A stretch of DNA of 64,000 bases from Saprospiraceae bacterium UBA6168. Lineage in GTDB: Bacteria; Bacteroidota; Bacteroidia; Chitinophagales; Saprospiraceae. The stretch lies in the NCBI GenBank assembly GCA_002435785.1, contig DIUC01000020.1, positions 1 through 64,000 on the forward strand, read 5' to 3'. How positions within the stretch are numbered: the stretch's first letter is position 1; each line of letters starts with the position of its first letter. Made by a program: the position numbers and the translations under genes. Under the pieces are notes generated by a model, which was given only the letters and a program-made list of their open reading frames with translations, was not told the DNA's origin and did not search any database. Below, piece by piece: positions 39,460 through 47,364 of the stretch.

Positions 39460-39843
39460 TTAAAAAAAGGTGACAGCCTCGTCGGTGGTCAATTTGTAAA
39501 TATCAGTGGCGCTGCTGCACAGCACGGCCTTGTTGCCCCGGATAGCAATGGGGGCTCTTAGGAGGGAAGGATTGTGCATGATTACATTAAGCCAGTCTTG
39601 GTCGTTGAACGCCCTGCCTCGGATGTTTTTTTGGTAATATGGATGGGACTTGTCCATTAAATCTTTTGGGTGGAGGTCGAGGGCACTGAGTATTTGCTGC
39701 CAACTGGTGCCAGTAGATGGTGCTTGGTCAAAAGCGTAGGTTTTGATATACGGTGCCAAACCTTGAGCATGTGCGACCGTTTTGCGGTCGTTGCTCGATT
39801 GTGGATTGAAATAAATTAGGATTTCTCTGCGATGTGTCTTCAT
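39460..39843 (-). CDS. ArsC/Spx-like thioredoxin-fold protein lacking the active cysteine
   Basis: 127 aa from the ATG at 39843 (MKTHRREILIYFNPQSSNDRK). The size, the starting beta-strand with IYFNP, and the RAPIAIRGNKAVLC motif (like RPIV in ArsC/Spx) fit the arsenate reductase family. But the active-site loop, normally CxxC or CxxS in NPxCSxCR, reads NPQSSNDR: no cysteine. So it cannot act as a thiol arsenate reductase. It may bind a partner, as Spx does. The gene is single, with its own terminator. Confidence 0.8.
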   Translation of the reverse strand: MKTHRREILIYFNPQSSNDRKTVAHAQGLAPYIKTYAFDQAPSTGTSWQQILSALDLHPKDLMDKSHPYYQKNIRGRAFNDQDWLNVIMHNPSLLRAPIAIRGNKAVLCSSATDIYKLTTDEAVTFF

Positions 39844-40070
39844 GCTGCAATGGTTTTGGAAATGAAAAAAAGTGGAACGTCCCAAAAGTACACCATGTAT
39901 TTTGACTTGTCAAGTATTTCGGCTAAAAATGTCGAAATAGTTTAAAAGTACGCAATTTTAGAAGTGCATAAAATTCAATGGTAGTTTTTTGTTCTGATGT
40001 GATGTTTTAAAAAATCGGGATTAACTTCCCTTGCTATTTGGCATATTTGCGGCCCGAAAATTCAGGAAAC

Positions 40071-40367
40071 ATGATAAACCTTACCAAACATTCCCTCCAA
40101 AAATTGGAAGTCCTTTTTCAGGAGCTGGGCTATGTAATCCGTTATGAAAAGGGCAATTTCAATTCCGGCTACTGCATCGTGGAGGCACGCAACATCGTGA
40201 TAATCAACAAGTTCTTCGAGACGGAGTCCCGAATCAACACCTTGCTCGACATTTTGCAGAACATCAATTTTGAGGCGGGGGTGTTGAGCGAGAAATCTGC
40301 GAAGTTCTACCAGCGGATTTTGCAGCACAACCCAGGGGAAGAGGAGCAGCAGGAGGAGCAGGGCTGA
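40071..40367 (+). CDS. Small conserved hypothetical protein
   Basis: 98 aa from the ATG at 40071 (MINLTKHSLQKLEVLFQELGY). Helix, then YVIRYEKGNFNSGYCIVEARNIVIINKFFETESRINTLLDIL, a pattern I have seen in short Bacteroidota proteins of unknown function, and a Glu/Gln tail. Soluble. It lies 55 bases upstream of the dihydroorotase-like gene on the same strand and may be co-expressed. Confidence 0.75.
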   Translation: MINLTKHSLQKLEVLFQELGYVIRYEKGNFNSGYCIVEARNIVIINKFFETESRINTLLDILQNINFEAGVLSEKSAKFYQRILQHNPGEEEQQEEQG

Positions 40368-40398
40368 TTTTTCTCAATGCGCTTTCAACCCGCCGACC

Positions 40399-40406
40399 TA
40401 TTTTTG
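40399..40406 (+). promoter_or_regulatory. -7 box (TATTTTTG) before the dihydroorotase-like gene
   Basis: TATTTTTG ends 16 bases before the ATG at 40423. No -33 box is clear. It would give the gene its own transcript in addition to read-through from the 98-aa gene. Confidence 0.4.
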
Positions 40407-40422
40407 CGCCCAAATCGCATTC

Positions 40423-41694
40423 ATGCAATTACTCATAAAAAATGCGACCCTCGTGCATCCCGCCTCACAGCACGATGGTTCAGCGGCAGACATTTTAATA
40501 ACGGACGGAAAAATTGAGACCATTGGCAATGGCTTGACTGTTGTCGGTGCCACGGTTTTCGATGCAAATGGCGCTTGTGTTTCCCCCGGCTGGCTCGACC
40601 TCGGCACCCTCGTTGGCGACCCCGGCCTTGAGCACCGAGAGGATTTCGCATCCGTCGAGAAAGCGGCGGCAGCGGGCGGCTACACTGCCATTGCCTGCCT
40701 GCCCAATACGCTTCCTGCCACCCATTCCAAGTCGGAGGTGCAATACGTTCGCAGCCGTTCGCAGGGCAGCTTGGTTGATTTTTTGCCCATCGGTGCTGTT
40801 TCGCACGACTGCGGCGGCAAGGACATCACCGAGATGTACGACATGCAGGCGGCAGGTGCGGTGGCTTTTTCCGATGGCAAAAAATCGGTGCAGGACAGCG
40901 GCCTCATGCTCCGAGCGCTCCAGTACGTGAAGCCCTTTGGCGGCGTTATCCTCAACCGCCCGCACGACCGAACGATGGCACCAAGCGGCCAGGTGCACGA
41001 AGGCGTGATGAGCACTTCCCTCGGCATGAAGGGCATACCGGCGCTGGCAGAGGAACTGATGCTGCGTCGGGACATTTACTTGGCCGAGTACACGGGGTCC
41101 CGCTTCCATGCCCTCAACATTTCCACGGCGGGCGCTGTGGAACTGGTGCGGCAAGCCAAGGCCCGTGGGCTTCAAGTGACGGCCTCCGTGGCTGCCATGA
41201 ACATTGCCTGTGACGACCATTTGTTAAGTGAGTTTGACCCACACTGGAAGGTGATGCCGCCCATCCGGGAGCTATTGGACATGGAAGCCCTGAAAGCTGG
41301 CCTCGCCGATGGCACCATTGACTGCATCACCTCCAACCATACCCCGCTCGACCCAGAGTCGAAGAACTTGGAGTTTCCCTTCGCCGACTTTGGGGCGATT
41401 GGACTGGAAACGGCATTTGGGCTTAGTTGGATGCACCTTTTCAATTCATTGACAGTCAGTCAGTTGGTGGAAAAGTTGGCCATTTCGCCTCGACAAATTT
41501 TGGGTTTGCCTCCGGCAAAACTTGGCCCCGGCATGGAGGCCAACCTGACGATTTTTGACCCAAACTTGGAATGGACTTTTTCAAAAAAAGACATTTTTTC
41601 CAAATCGAGGAACACTCCCTTGGTGGGCTGGCGGATGAAGGGCAAGGTGTTGGGCGTGGTGAACAAAGGGCGGTTATGGAGGACTGATGGTTGA
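40423..41694 (+). CDS. Dihydroorotase-like protein, metal site not conserved
   Basis: 423 aa with the full amidohydrolase architecture of class I dihydroorotases. The metal-binding HxH after the 'PG..D' beta-strand is replaced: SPGWLDLGTLVGDPGLEHRED instead of PGxxDxHxHxREPG. The later histidines are also changed (LNRPHDRTMA, TASVAAMNIACDD). So it is probably a non-catalytic dihydroorotase homologue of the kind that in some bacteria assembles with aspartate transcarbamoylase. The end, LAISPRQILGLPPAKLGPGMEANLTIFDPNLEWTF, is typical. In many Bacteroidota an active PyrC is encoded elsewhere. Annotation as an active enzyme would be misleading. Confidence 0.82.
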   Translation: MQLLIKNATLVHPASQHDGSAADILITDGKIETIGNGLTVVGATVFDANGACVSPGWLDLGTLVGDPGLEHREDFASVEKAAAAGGYTAIACLPNTLPATHSKSEVQYVRSRSQGSLVDFLPIGAVSHDCGGKDITEMYDMQAAGAVAFSDGKKSVQDSGLMLRALQYVKPFGGVILNRPHDRTMAPSGQVHEGVMSTSLGMKGIPALAEELMLRRDIYLAEYTGSRFHALNISTAGAVELVRQAKARGLQVTASVAAMNIACDDHLLSEFDPHWKVMPPIRELLDMEALKAGLADGTIDCITSNHTPLDPESKNLEFPFADFGAIGLETAFGLSWMHLFNSLTVSQLVEKLAISPRQILGLPPAKLGPGMEANLTIFDPNLEWTFSKKDIFSKSRNTPLVGWRMKGKVLGVVNKGRLWRTDG

Positions 41695-41788
41695 ATTTAA
41701 AAGGTCTTTGGTCTAATTTTTAATTCGATTAATACTGGAGGAAAGCTATCTTTCCGCCATTCTTTCACCTTTCAAAACTCGAAACGTT

Positions 41789-42349
41789 ATGACAACTTTA
41801 GATGATCCACGCAGAACCGTTGACCCACAATCTGTTTCCATTTGGCCTACTGCACTTCGCTACGGTGGTATCCTTGGCGGTATTGCAGTCGTGTTGGGCC
41901 TCATTATGTACCTGACTGGCCTGACCGAACCTGAAAATCAGCAAAGCGCTGGCGCAATGGGTTTGGGTTGCCTATCTGGTATCATTACGATTGTTGGCCT
42001 TGTACTGGCCATCAAAAAACACCGTGACCAAGACCTCGGCGGTGCTATCAGCCTCGGCAGGGCGATTGGGGTAGGTACGGCTACCGCTGTAATTTCAGGT
42101 GTCATCAGCGCAATATGGGGTGTCATTCAAAACAATATTATTGCCCCCGAAATAATGGAGCAGACCCGGGAAGCCATGATAGAAAATGCACAACCCGGCC
42201 AAGAGGAACTGATGGAGACGATGGCAAATATTATGACGAACCCAGTGATAGGGCCTCTTGCGACGATTCTTGGTTCTGCATTTTTGGGCCTTATTTTATC
42301 CCTTATCATTGGTGCCATCATGAAGAAGGACCCCGCCCCCACCGTTTAA
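41789..42349 (+). CDS. DUF4199 membrane protein
   Basis: 186 aa with four hydrophobic segments (about 22-45, 57-75, 92-115, 150-175) and glycine-rich helices (GGILGGIAVVLGLIMYL). DUF4199 layout: soluble N-terminus, two helices, a short KKHRDQDLGGAISLGRAIGVG loop, then two helices around an acidic loop. Function unknown. The second DUF4199-like gene begins 15 bases after its stop. Confidence 0.85.
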   Translation: MTTLDDPRRTVDPQSVSIWPTALRYGGILGGIAVVLGLIMYLTGLTEPENQQSAGAMGLGCLSGIITIVGLVLAIKKHRDQDLGGAISLGRAIGVGTATAVISGVISAIWGVIQNNIIAPEIMEQTREAMIENAQPGQEELMETMANIMTNPVIGPLATILGSAFLGLILSLIIGAIMKKDPAPTV

Positions 42350-42363
42350 CGAAAACAACTTCT

Positions 42364-42813
42364 ATGCAACAAACCGCAGTAAAATACGGTATCATAACAG
42401 GTATAGCCATCGTGCTATACCTGTTTGTTTTTCACCAAATCAATCGGGAGCTTTTGCTGAACCCGATGGTTTATTGGAGTCCAATCATTGTGTCGGTGGT
42501 GGCCATGACATTGGTCGTGAAGAAAGTTCGGTCTGACAACAATGGCAAAATTGCGCAGCGGGAAGCCTTGAAACTGGCTTTTTTGACCTATGTGCTTGCT
42601 TACCTTTTTTTCACGGTATTCATCTATGTTTTGTTCAACTACCTCGACCCAGGATTGGTGGAACTGCAAAAAAAAGCCATGCTCGGTGCTGGCCGGAAGA
42701 TAGAAGGGCTGGATTTTACCATGACTTTGGGCAAAGTGTTGTTCCAATATGCCTACATGCTCATTCCGGGATTTTTTCTGTCCTATATGGTTGCCAATTT
42801 TATGAAAAAATAG
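42364..42813 (+). CDS. DUF4199-like membrane protein, second copy
   Basis: 149 aa from the ATG at 42364; upstream codons in frame belong to a shadow of the previous gene. Four hydrophobic segments, the first with YGIITGIAIVLYLFVF and the linker KKVRSDNNGKIAQREALKLAFLTYVLAYLFF similar in layout to the preceding protein. The pair probably arose by duplication and may form a complex. The word repeat 42825-42895 starts 12 bases after the stop. Confidence 0.82.
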   Translation: MQQTAVKYGIITGIAIVLYLFVFHQINRELLLNPMVYWSPIIVSVVAMTLVVKKVRSDNNGKIAQREALKLAFLTYVLAYLFFTVFIYVLFNYLDPGLVELQKKAMLGAGRKIEGLDFTMTLGKVLFQYAYMLIPGFFLSYMVANFMKK

Positions 42814-42824
42814 ACCAGTCTGGA

Positions 42825-42895
42825 GTTCGTCAGTTGGCAGTTGGCAGTCAAGAACTGCTTACTCGGTACTGACTGCCAACTGCCAACTGTCGAAC
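42825..42895. repeat. Inverted word repeat TTGGCAG / CTGCCAA, 26-bp arms
   Basis: The arm 42825-42850 (GTTCGTCAGTTGGCAG...GTCA) is complementary to 42870-42895 with one mismatch. Both arms are tandems of the word CAGTTGG/CCAACTG. It lies between the second DUF4199 gene and the GT2 gene. It shares its words with the repeat at 21603-21763. Confidence 0.88.
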
Positions 42896-42927
42896 CCGCC
42901 AAAGGCGGACAAGCTGTCGAACTCAAA

Positions 42928-43860
42928 ATGGATTTAACCGTCGTAGTACCGCTTTTCAACGAAGACGAAAGCCTCCCGGAGCTGGAAGCCTGGATTCGCC
43001 GTGTGATGGAAGCCAACCGGTTTTCCTATGAAATCATCATGGTGGACGATGGCTCAAAGGACCGCTCATGGCAGGTCATCGAAGACTTGGGGCGGCAAAA
43101 CCCAAATGTCAGGGGCATCAAATTTCGCAGGAACTACGGCAAGTCCGCCGCGCTTTTCGTGGGGTTTGAGGCTGCGCAAGGCGATGTGGTCATCACCATG
43201 GACGCCGACTTGCAGGACAGCCCCGATGAAATTCCCGAGCTGCGCCGCATGATTGTCGAGGATGGCTTCGACCTCGTGAGCGGCTGGAAGCGCAAGCGCT
43301 ACGACCCCATCATGAAGACCATCCCCAGTAAGTTCTTCAACGGCGTCACCCGCTGGATAAGCCATATCCCGCTCCACGATTTCAACTGTGGCCTGAAAGC
43401 CTACCGCAACGACGTGGTGAAAAGCATCGAAATCTACGGCGAGATGCACCGATACACGCCATTGCTGGCCAAGTGGTCGGGCTATACCAAAATCGGTGAA
43501 AAAGTGGTGGAGCACCGTGCCCGCCAGTTCGGCGTTTCCAAGTTCGGCCTCGACCGCTTCGTGAACGGCTTTCTCGACCTTCTCTCCATTACCTTTATTG
43601 GCAAATTCGGGAAGCGCCCGATGCACTTCTTCGGCACTTGGGGCGTGCTTTTTTTCCTCAGCGGCCTTGGCATCCTGCTTTGGCTGAGCATCGAAAAACT
43701 CTTCCGCCAAACCTACGGTATTGCGGAGCGGCCCTTATTTTATTTCGGAATCCTGACCCTTATCGTCGGTACGCAGTTGTTCGTCACGGGCTTTTTGGCG
43801 GAGCTTTTGGTGCGAAATTCGACGACTAGGAACCAGTACGTGATAGAGAAACGGACTTAA
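42928..43860 (+). CDS. Family 2 glycosyltransferase (DPM1/GtrB-like)
   Basis: 310 aa from the ATG at 42928 (MDLTVVVPLFNEDESLPEL); the frame is open further upstream only because of the word repeat. GT-A fold: VVVPLFNED, MVDDGSKD, DADLQD (metal-binding DxD-like). After FNGVTRWISHIPLHDFNCGLKAY come two C-terminal transmembrane helices (about 238-262 and 272-295). It is of the dolichol/undecaprenyl-phosphate glycosyltransferase type and should act at the inner membrane, transferring sugar to a polyprenyl phosphate. The GT4 gene starts 12 bases after its stop, so the pair probably belongs to one cell-surface glycan pathway. Confidence 0.92.
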   Translation: MDLTVVVPLFNEDESLPELEAWIRRVMEANRFSYEIIMVDDGSKDRSWQVIEDLGRQNPNVRGIKFRRNYGKSAALFVGFEAAQGDVVITMDADLQDSPDEIPELRRMIVEDGFDLVSGWKRKRYDPIMKTIPSKFFNGVTRWISHIPLHDFNCGLKAYRNDVVKSIEIYGEMHRYTPLLAKWSGYTKIGEKVVEHRARQFGVSKFGLDRFVNGFLDLLSITFIGKFGKRPMHFFGTWGVLFFLSGLGILLWLSIEKLFRQTYGIAERPLFYFGILTLIVGTQLFVTGFLAELLVRNSTTRNQYVIEKRT

Positions 43861-43872
43861 CCCATTGCAGCT

Positions 43873-45024
43873 ATGTCCGCAATCCGCAATCCACAATCCG
43901 TAATCCTATTGAGCCCTGCCCATCCCCTTCGTGGCGGCATCGCCGCATTCACGGAGCGCTTCGCAATGGAGTTGCAGCAAGAAGGCCATGAGGTGGTCAT
44001 CTACTCGTTTTCGTTGCAGTACCCCAGTTTTTTGTTCCCGGGCAAGACCCAGTTCAGCAGTGACCCAGCGCCGCCCGGCCTCGCCATCCGCACCTGCGTC
44101 AATTCCGTGAACCCGCTCAACTGGCTCAAAATCGGGCTGGAACTGCGCCGCCTCCGTCCCGACCTCATCGTGCCCCGGTACTGGCTACCGTTCATGGGGC
44201 CGTGCCTCGGCAGCATCCTGCGGCTGGCAACAAGCAACGGCCATACCATGGTCGTCGCCATCGCTGACAACGTGCTGCCCCATGAGAAGCGCCCCGGCGA
44301 CCGCCTGTTCACCCGCTGGTTCGTAAAGGCCTGCGATGCCTTCGTGGTGATGAGCCAATCCGTGATGGACGACCTTCGTCAGTTCACGCAAAAGCCTGCC
44401 GCCTGCATCCCACACCCCATTTATGACAATTATGGGGAGAAATCGCCCCGAGAGGAGGCGCTGGCGCAACTTGGGTTGCCTTCGGCAATGGGCTACCTGC
44501 TCTTCTTCGGCTTCATCCGGGACTACAAAGGGCTGGACTTGCTGCTCGAAGCAATGGCCGACGAGCGCATCCGCCGCATGAACTTGAAGCTCATCGTGGC
44601 AGGCGAATACTACGGCAACAGGGAAAAGTACGAAGCGCAAATCCAAAGTTTGGGCATTGAAAACCAATTGGTTATGCGGAGCGATTACATACCGAACGAC
44701 GATGTGAAGCACTTTTTCGGCGCAGCCGACCTCGTGGTGCAGCCGTACCGGACGGCCACGCAAAGCGGCATTTCGCAGATGGCCTACCATTTTGAAAAAC
44801 CGATGGTGGTAACCGATGTGGGCGGCTTGGCGGAGATTGTGCCGCATGGAAAAGCGGGCTACGTCGTGCCAGTTGACCCGACGGCCATTGCCGATGCCAT
44901 CGTTGATTTTTTTGAAAATGACAGGGCCGCAGCGTTTTCTGAGGGCGTTGCCGAAGGCAAGCAGCGGTTCTCGTGGGCGGCGATGGTGGAGGGGGTAATG
45001 AAGTTGGCTATTGGCAGCCGATAG
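43873..45024 (+). CDS. Family 4 glycosyltransferase
   Basis: 383 aa. GT-B fold of family 4: after a short N-terminus, ILLSPAHPLRGGIAAFTERFAMEL (donor-side glycine loop), the mid-protein VVAIADNVLPHEKRPGDRLFTRWF, then LLFFGFIRDYKGLDLLLEA and KPMVVTDVGGLAEIVPHGKAGYVV (the E of the EX7E-like motif lies in this region). Likely adds a sugar to a lipid-linked glycan. It starts 12 bases after the GT2 stop. The first eight codons (MSAIRNPQ) coincide with a CCGCAATCC-type word tandem at 43877-43911, so the start region comes from a repeat. Confidence 0.92.
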   Translation: MSAIRNPQSVILLSPAHPLRGGIAAFTERFAMELQQEGHEVVIYSFSLQYPSFLFPGKTQFSSDPAPPGLAIRTCVNSVNPLNWLKIGLELRRLRPDLIVPRYWLPFMGPCLGSILRLATSNGHTMVVAIADNVLPHEKRPGDRLFTRWFVKACDAFVVMSQSVMDDLRQFTQKPAACIPHPIYDNYGEKSPREEALAQLGLPSAMGYLLFFGFIRDYKGLDLLLEAMADERIRRMNLKLIVAGEYYGNREKYEAQIQSLGIENQLVMRSDYIPNDDVKHFFGAADLVVQPYRTATQSGISQMAYHFEKPMVVTDVGGLAEIVPHGKAGYVVPVDPTAIADAIVDFFENDRAAAFSEGVAEGKQRFSWAAMVEGVMKLAIGSR

Positions 45025-45042
45025 CGGCAAATACTTGTTTAA

Positions 45043-45522
45043 TCATTTAAAAACATCCTGCAAAGGCATTGAAATATTGAGCTTTTTATCAATGAGCATC
45101 TCATTTGACCTGAAAATTTCATAATCGTCAGGGTTTGAAAAAACATACACGTTGTCAACGCCTGGCAGGACAATCCAGCAGGAGAGGACACCATGTGAAA
45201 AGTAGGCCTGCGCCTTCGCAAACAAATCTCCGAAACTTTGGGTTGGCGAAAGGATTTCAATTGCGCAAAGCGGCGGTTCAGACACCTTGATTTGGTCGTT
45301 TTTTGTGTCAAGCTTTTTCCAAGGAAATAGAGAAATATCAGGTACGCTTGGCCAATCTGAAAGGTCAAGGCTGAGTTCGGAAATGATGCGGTATATAGAT
45401 TTAAATGCGGCTAATTCAATGATGAGGTTCGCTTGGATGGAACCATGGTTGAAGGAGGGCATAGGCTTGTTTCGTTCAGTTTCGTAATCTGTGGTTTTGA
45501 CGGCTTGAGTTTCAAAATCCAT
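45043..45522 (-). CDS. Uma2 family (DUF820) protein
   Basis: 159 aa, shorter than the other Uma2 in the window (207 aa). The fold is seen in PMPSFNHGSIQANLI, SLDLSDWPSVPDISLFPW, CAIEILSPTQSFGDLFAKAQAYFSHGVLSCWIVLPGVDNVYVF. The Asp of VPDI and the Glu of IEILSP match the PD-(D/E)xK pattern. Likely a nuclease-like protein of unknown target. Ends 18 bases from the stop of the convergent GT4 gene. Confidence 0.85.
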   Translation of the reverse strand: MDFETQAVKTTDYETERNKPMPSFNHGSIQANLIIELAAFKSIYRIISELSLDLSDWPSVPDISLFPWKKLDTKNDQIKVSEPPLCAIEILSPTQSFGDLFAKAQAYFSHGVLSCWIVLPGVDNVYVFSNPDDYEIFRSNEMLIDKKLNISMPLQDVFK

Positions 45523-45628
45523 TGGAATATTTTTTTACAAAAATAGCGGTTACAGGTTAGAAATCAATCATTTTGTTCATTTTATGGAATTTACCAACCA
45601 ATGAGCAAGCCTTGCCCGTTGCTTACCA

Positions 45629-45661
45629 TTTGCCTGTTTTGAGAAAAACCCCCTACATTTG
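45629..45661 (+). promoter_or_regulatory. Promoter of the SAM-methyltransferase gene
   Basis: TTTG (45629-45632) and TACATTTG (45654-45661), 21 bases apart, fit the Bacteroidota -33/-7 consensus well. It predicts a start about 10-12 bases before the ATG at 45680. Confidence 0.65.
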
Positions 45662-45679
45662 GCCGGTTCAAACAAGGCG

Positions 45680-46567
45680 ATGAAGTTTCAATTACCTCGA
45701 AATATTTCCACCGAAAAAATGCTGTCGTTCCTCAAGCGGGCGGAGAAACGGCAGGTCGCCCTGTTGCCCGGAGGCGAAGAAAAACCAGCGCTCCAACTGC
45801 CCATTCCCCGCACCCCGTTCGATATTTACCGCAAGGACAAACTGATTAAGTTGCTGAACCTCAGACAGTTGGCAGAGGGGCGGTCGGTGCTGGAGATTGG
45901 CTGTGGGGTGGGCGATTTGCTCAAGGAGATAGCCCGGTACAACCCAAAGGAACTCTACGGCGTGGACAGCTCCGAGAAAATGGTGGCTTATTCACGGGAG
46001 TACCTGAAGGAAGAGAAAGTGGACGTGCAGGTGGCCAATGTGTTCCGGCTGCCCTTTCCCGAAAAGTCGTTTGACTTGGTGGTGGTGATGTCCGAGTTCC
46101 AGTACGTGCCGGACGACGGTCAGGTGGAGCGCCTCATGTACGAGGTGTGCCGGGTGGCCCGCCAGTGGGTCATTTTGGTGGAAGAAACATCGCCAGAGGA
46201 AACGGTAAAAGAAAATCTTATCGCCCGAACCATCGAACAATACAAGACGGAGATGAAGAAAAAGCGGTTTTACCTCCGCAAGGTGGACATACTCGACATT
46301 GCCGCCACGAGTTATGTTTATACCAGCCGCCGCAACCCTTGGCATTGGGTACGCTGGGTTTTCAGCCCGTTGCTGTACCTGCTGGGCTTCCCCAGTTCCG
46401 TGATGAATATGCCGACGAGCGAAGAAAAAGTACCAGACTCGGACCTGGCGATGAAACTCCAGGCACTGACGCTTCCCTTTGCCACCAACCTCGACAGCGT
46501 GTTCCGCAAGGTGGAAGGCACCACGGTGATGCGGTTCGAGCGGGAGCAGTTGTTTCGGCGGGGGTGA
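45680..46567 (+). CDS. Class I SAM-dependent methyltransferase
   Basis: 295 aa from the ATG at 45680; an in-frame TTG lies 21 bases before it. SAM-binding motif I is VLEIGCGVGDLLKEI (near residue 73), then YGVDSSEKMVAYSREYL and VANVFRLPFPEKSFDLVVVMSEFQYV. The C-terminal part (about 200-270) has a hydrophobic stretch around FSPLLYLLGFPSS. The acceptor cannot be told from the sequence. It has its own promoter and converges on gldD with a long hairpin between. Confidence 0.88.
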   Translation: MKFQLPRNISTEKMLSFLKRAEKRQVALLPGGEEKPALQLPIPRTPFDIYRKDKLIKLLNLRQLAEGRSVLEIGCGVGDLLKEIARYNPKELYGVDSSEKMVAYSREYLKEEKVDVQVANVFRLPFPEKSFDLVVVMSEFQYVPDDGQVERLMYEVCRVARQWVILVEETSPEETVKENLIARTIEQYKTEMKKKRFYLRKVDILDIAATSYVYTSRRNPWHWVRWVFSPLLYLLGFPSSVMNMPTSEEKVPDSDLAMKLQALTLPFATNLDSVFRKVEGTTVMRFEREQLFRRG

Positions 46568-46571
46568 TGTT

Positions 46572-46651
46572 GTGGCCGCCCAATTTATTGGGCAGGCCGT
46601 TGGCACAGCGGCATATATTTATTTGGCCTGCCCAATAAATTGGGCGGCCAC
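46572..46651. terminator. Perfect 27-bp inverted repeat between methyltransferase and gldD
   Basis: Arm 46572-46598 is the exact reverse complement of 46625-46651, with a 26-base loop. Each arm is itself partly palindromic (GCCCAATTTATTGGGC). It sits 4 bases after the methyltransferase stop and 2 before the gldD stop, so it is a likely bidirectional terminator. It resembles in layout, not sequence, the element at 4619-4768. Confidence 0.85.
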
Positions 46652-46653
46652 CC

Positions 46654-47247
46654 TCACTTCCACTTAAAGGTTTCAATCATCCGCTCCACGTCCCTCCGCA
46701 TGAAATCATAGACGGGGGCGAGGCTGTCCGTGTTGGCTTTGGTGTAAAAATACAACGCCCCTCTGAAAAAATGCTGCTGCTCCAAAGTGTCGGTGAGGAA
46801 AAACTGCAATTGCGAAGCCACTGGGCCTTCCACGGAAAACAGCATACCCTTTACGTTGTGCGCTCGGTTGAGCAGGGGCGTTTCTTGGATATAGGTGGCT
46901 TTTTTGTTGTGCCAATCAGTCATTTTGAAGGCATCCGTTTTCAGTTTGTCGGCGTTTTTTTGCTTGGTGATGGGCGCATAGCTGCAATGCAAGCGACAGT
47001 CAAAGTCCTTGACCACGACGTTGAACCAACAGGGATGCTCCGGTTTTTCGTCAAAAAAAGTCGTGTCCTGCTGTATGACGGCGTACTTCGGGTACTCGAA
47101 CGTGAACCCGCAGTAGCCCTGCGTGAACGGCTGGTAAGCCTTCTCTGGATAGACCACTTTGGGATAGGCACGGGGCTTGGGGGTGAGAATGGGGTCTTCG
47201 CAGGAAGACAAGAAAAGTACGACGAAAAAGATTGCTAAAAACCTCAT
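46654..47247 (-). CDS. gldD: Gliding motility lipoprotein GldD
   Basis: 197 aa. Lipoprotein signal with lipobox FLSSCED (Cys at residue 16). The GldD signature is clear: PKPRAYPKVVYPEKAY, GYCGFTFEYPKYAVI, HPCWFNVVVKDFDCRLHCSY, QFFLTDTLEQQHFFRGALYFYTKANTDSLAPVYDF and the end MIETFKWK. GldD is needed for gliding and T9SS function in Flavobacterium and is found throughout T9SS-bearing Bacteroidota. It lies downstream of ssb and mutY, as in other genomes, but gldE, usually next to it, is not present here. A terminator between ssb and gldD suggests a separate transcript. Confidence 0.93.
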   Translation of the reverse strand: MRFLAIFFVVLFLSSCEDPILTPKPRAYPKVVYPEKAYQPFTQGYCGFTFEYPKYAVIQQDTTFFDEKPEHPCWFNVVVKDFDCRLHCSYAPITKQKNADKLKTDAFKMTDWHNKKATYIQETPLLNRAHNVKGMLFSVEGPVASQLQFFLTDTLEQQHFFRGALYFYTKANTDSLAPVYDFMRRDVERMIETFKWK

Positions 47248-47270
47248 TTACAATAGTTTGTGAAACTAAA

Positions 47271-47301
47271 ACGAGCCGTTTTTTTGATAAAAACGGCTCG
47301 T
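47271..47301 (-). terminator. Intrinsic terminator after ssb
   Basis: ACGAGCCGTTTTT (47271-47283) pairs with AAAAACGGCTCGT (47289-47301). Read on the minus strand the GC stem ends in TTTTAG. It lies between ssb (stop 47365) and gldD (start 47247), so both should be separate units. Confidence 0.85.
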
Positions 47302-47364
47302 CGGAGTATTTAATTGGCAGTGATTGCAGTGGAAATGGTCACTGACTGCAAACTGATGTCTAAC

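Noticed and set aside
42841..42927. Upstream extension of the GT2 gene to 42841
   Set aside because: The added residues are translated from the word repeat; the GT-A fold begins right after the ATG at 42928.
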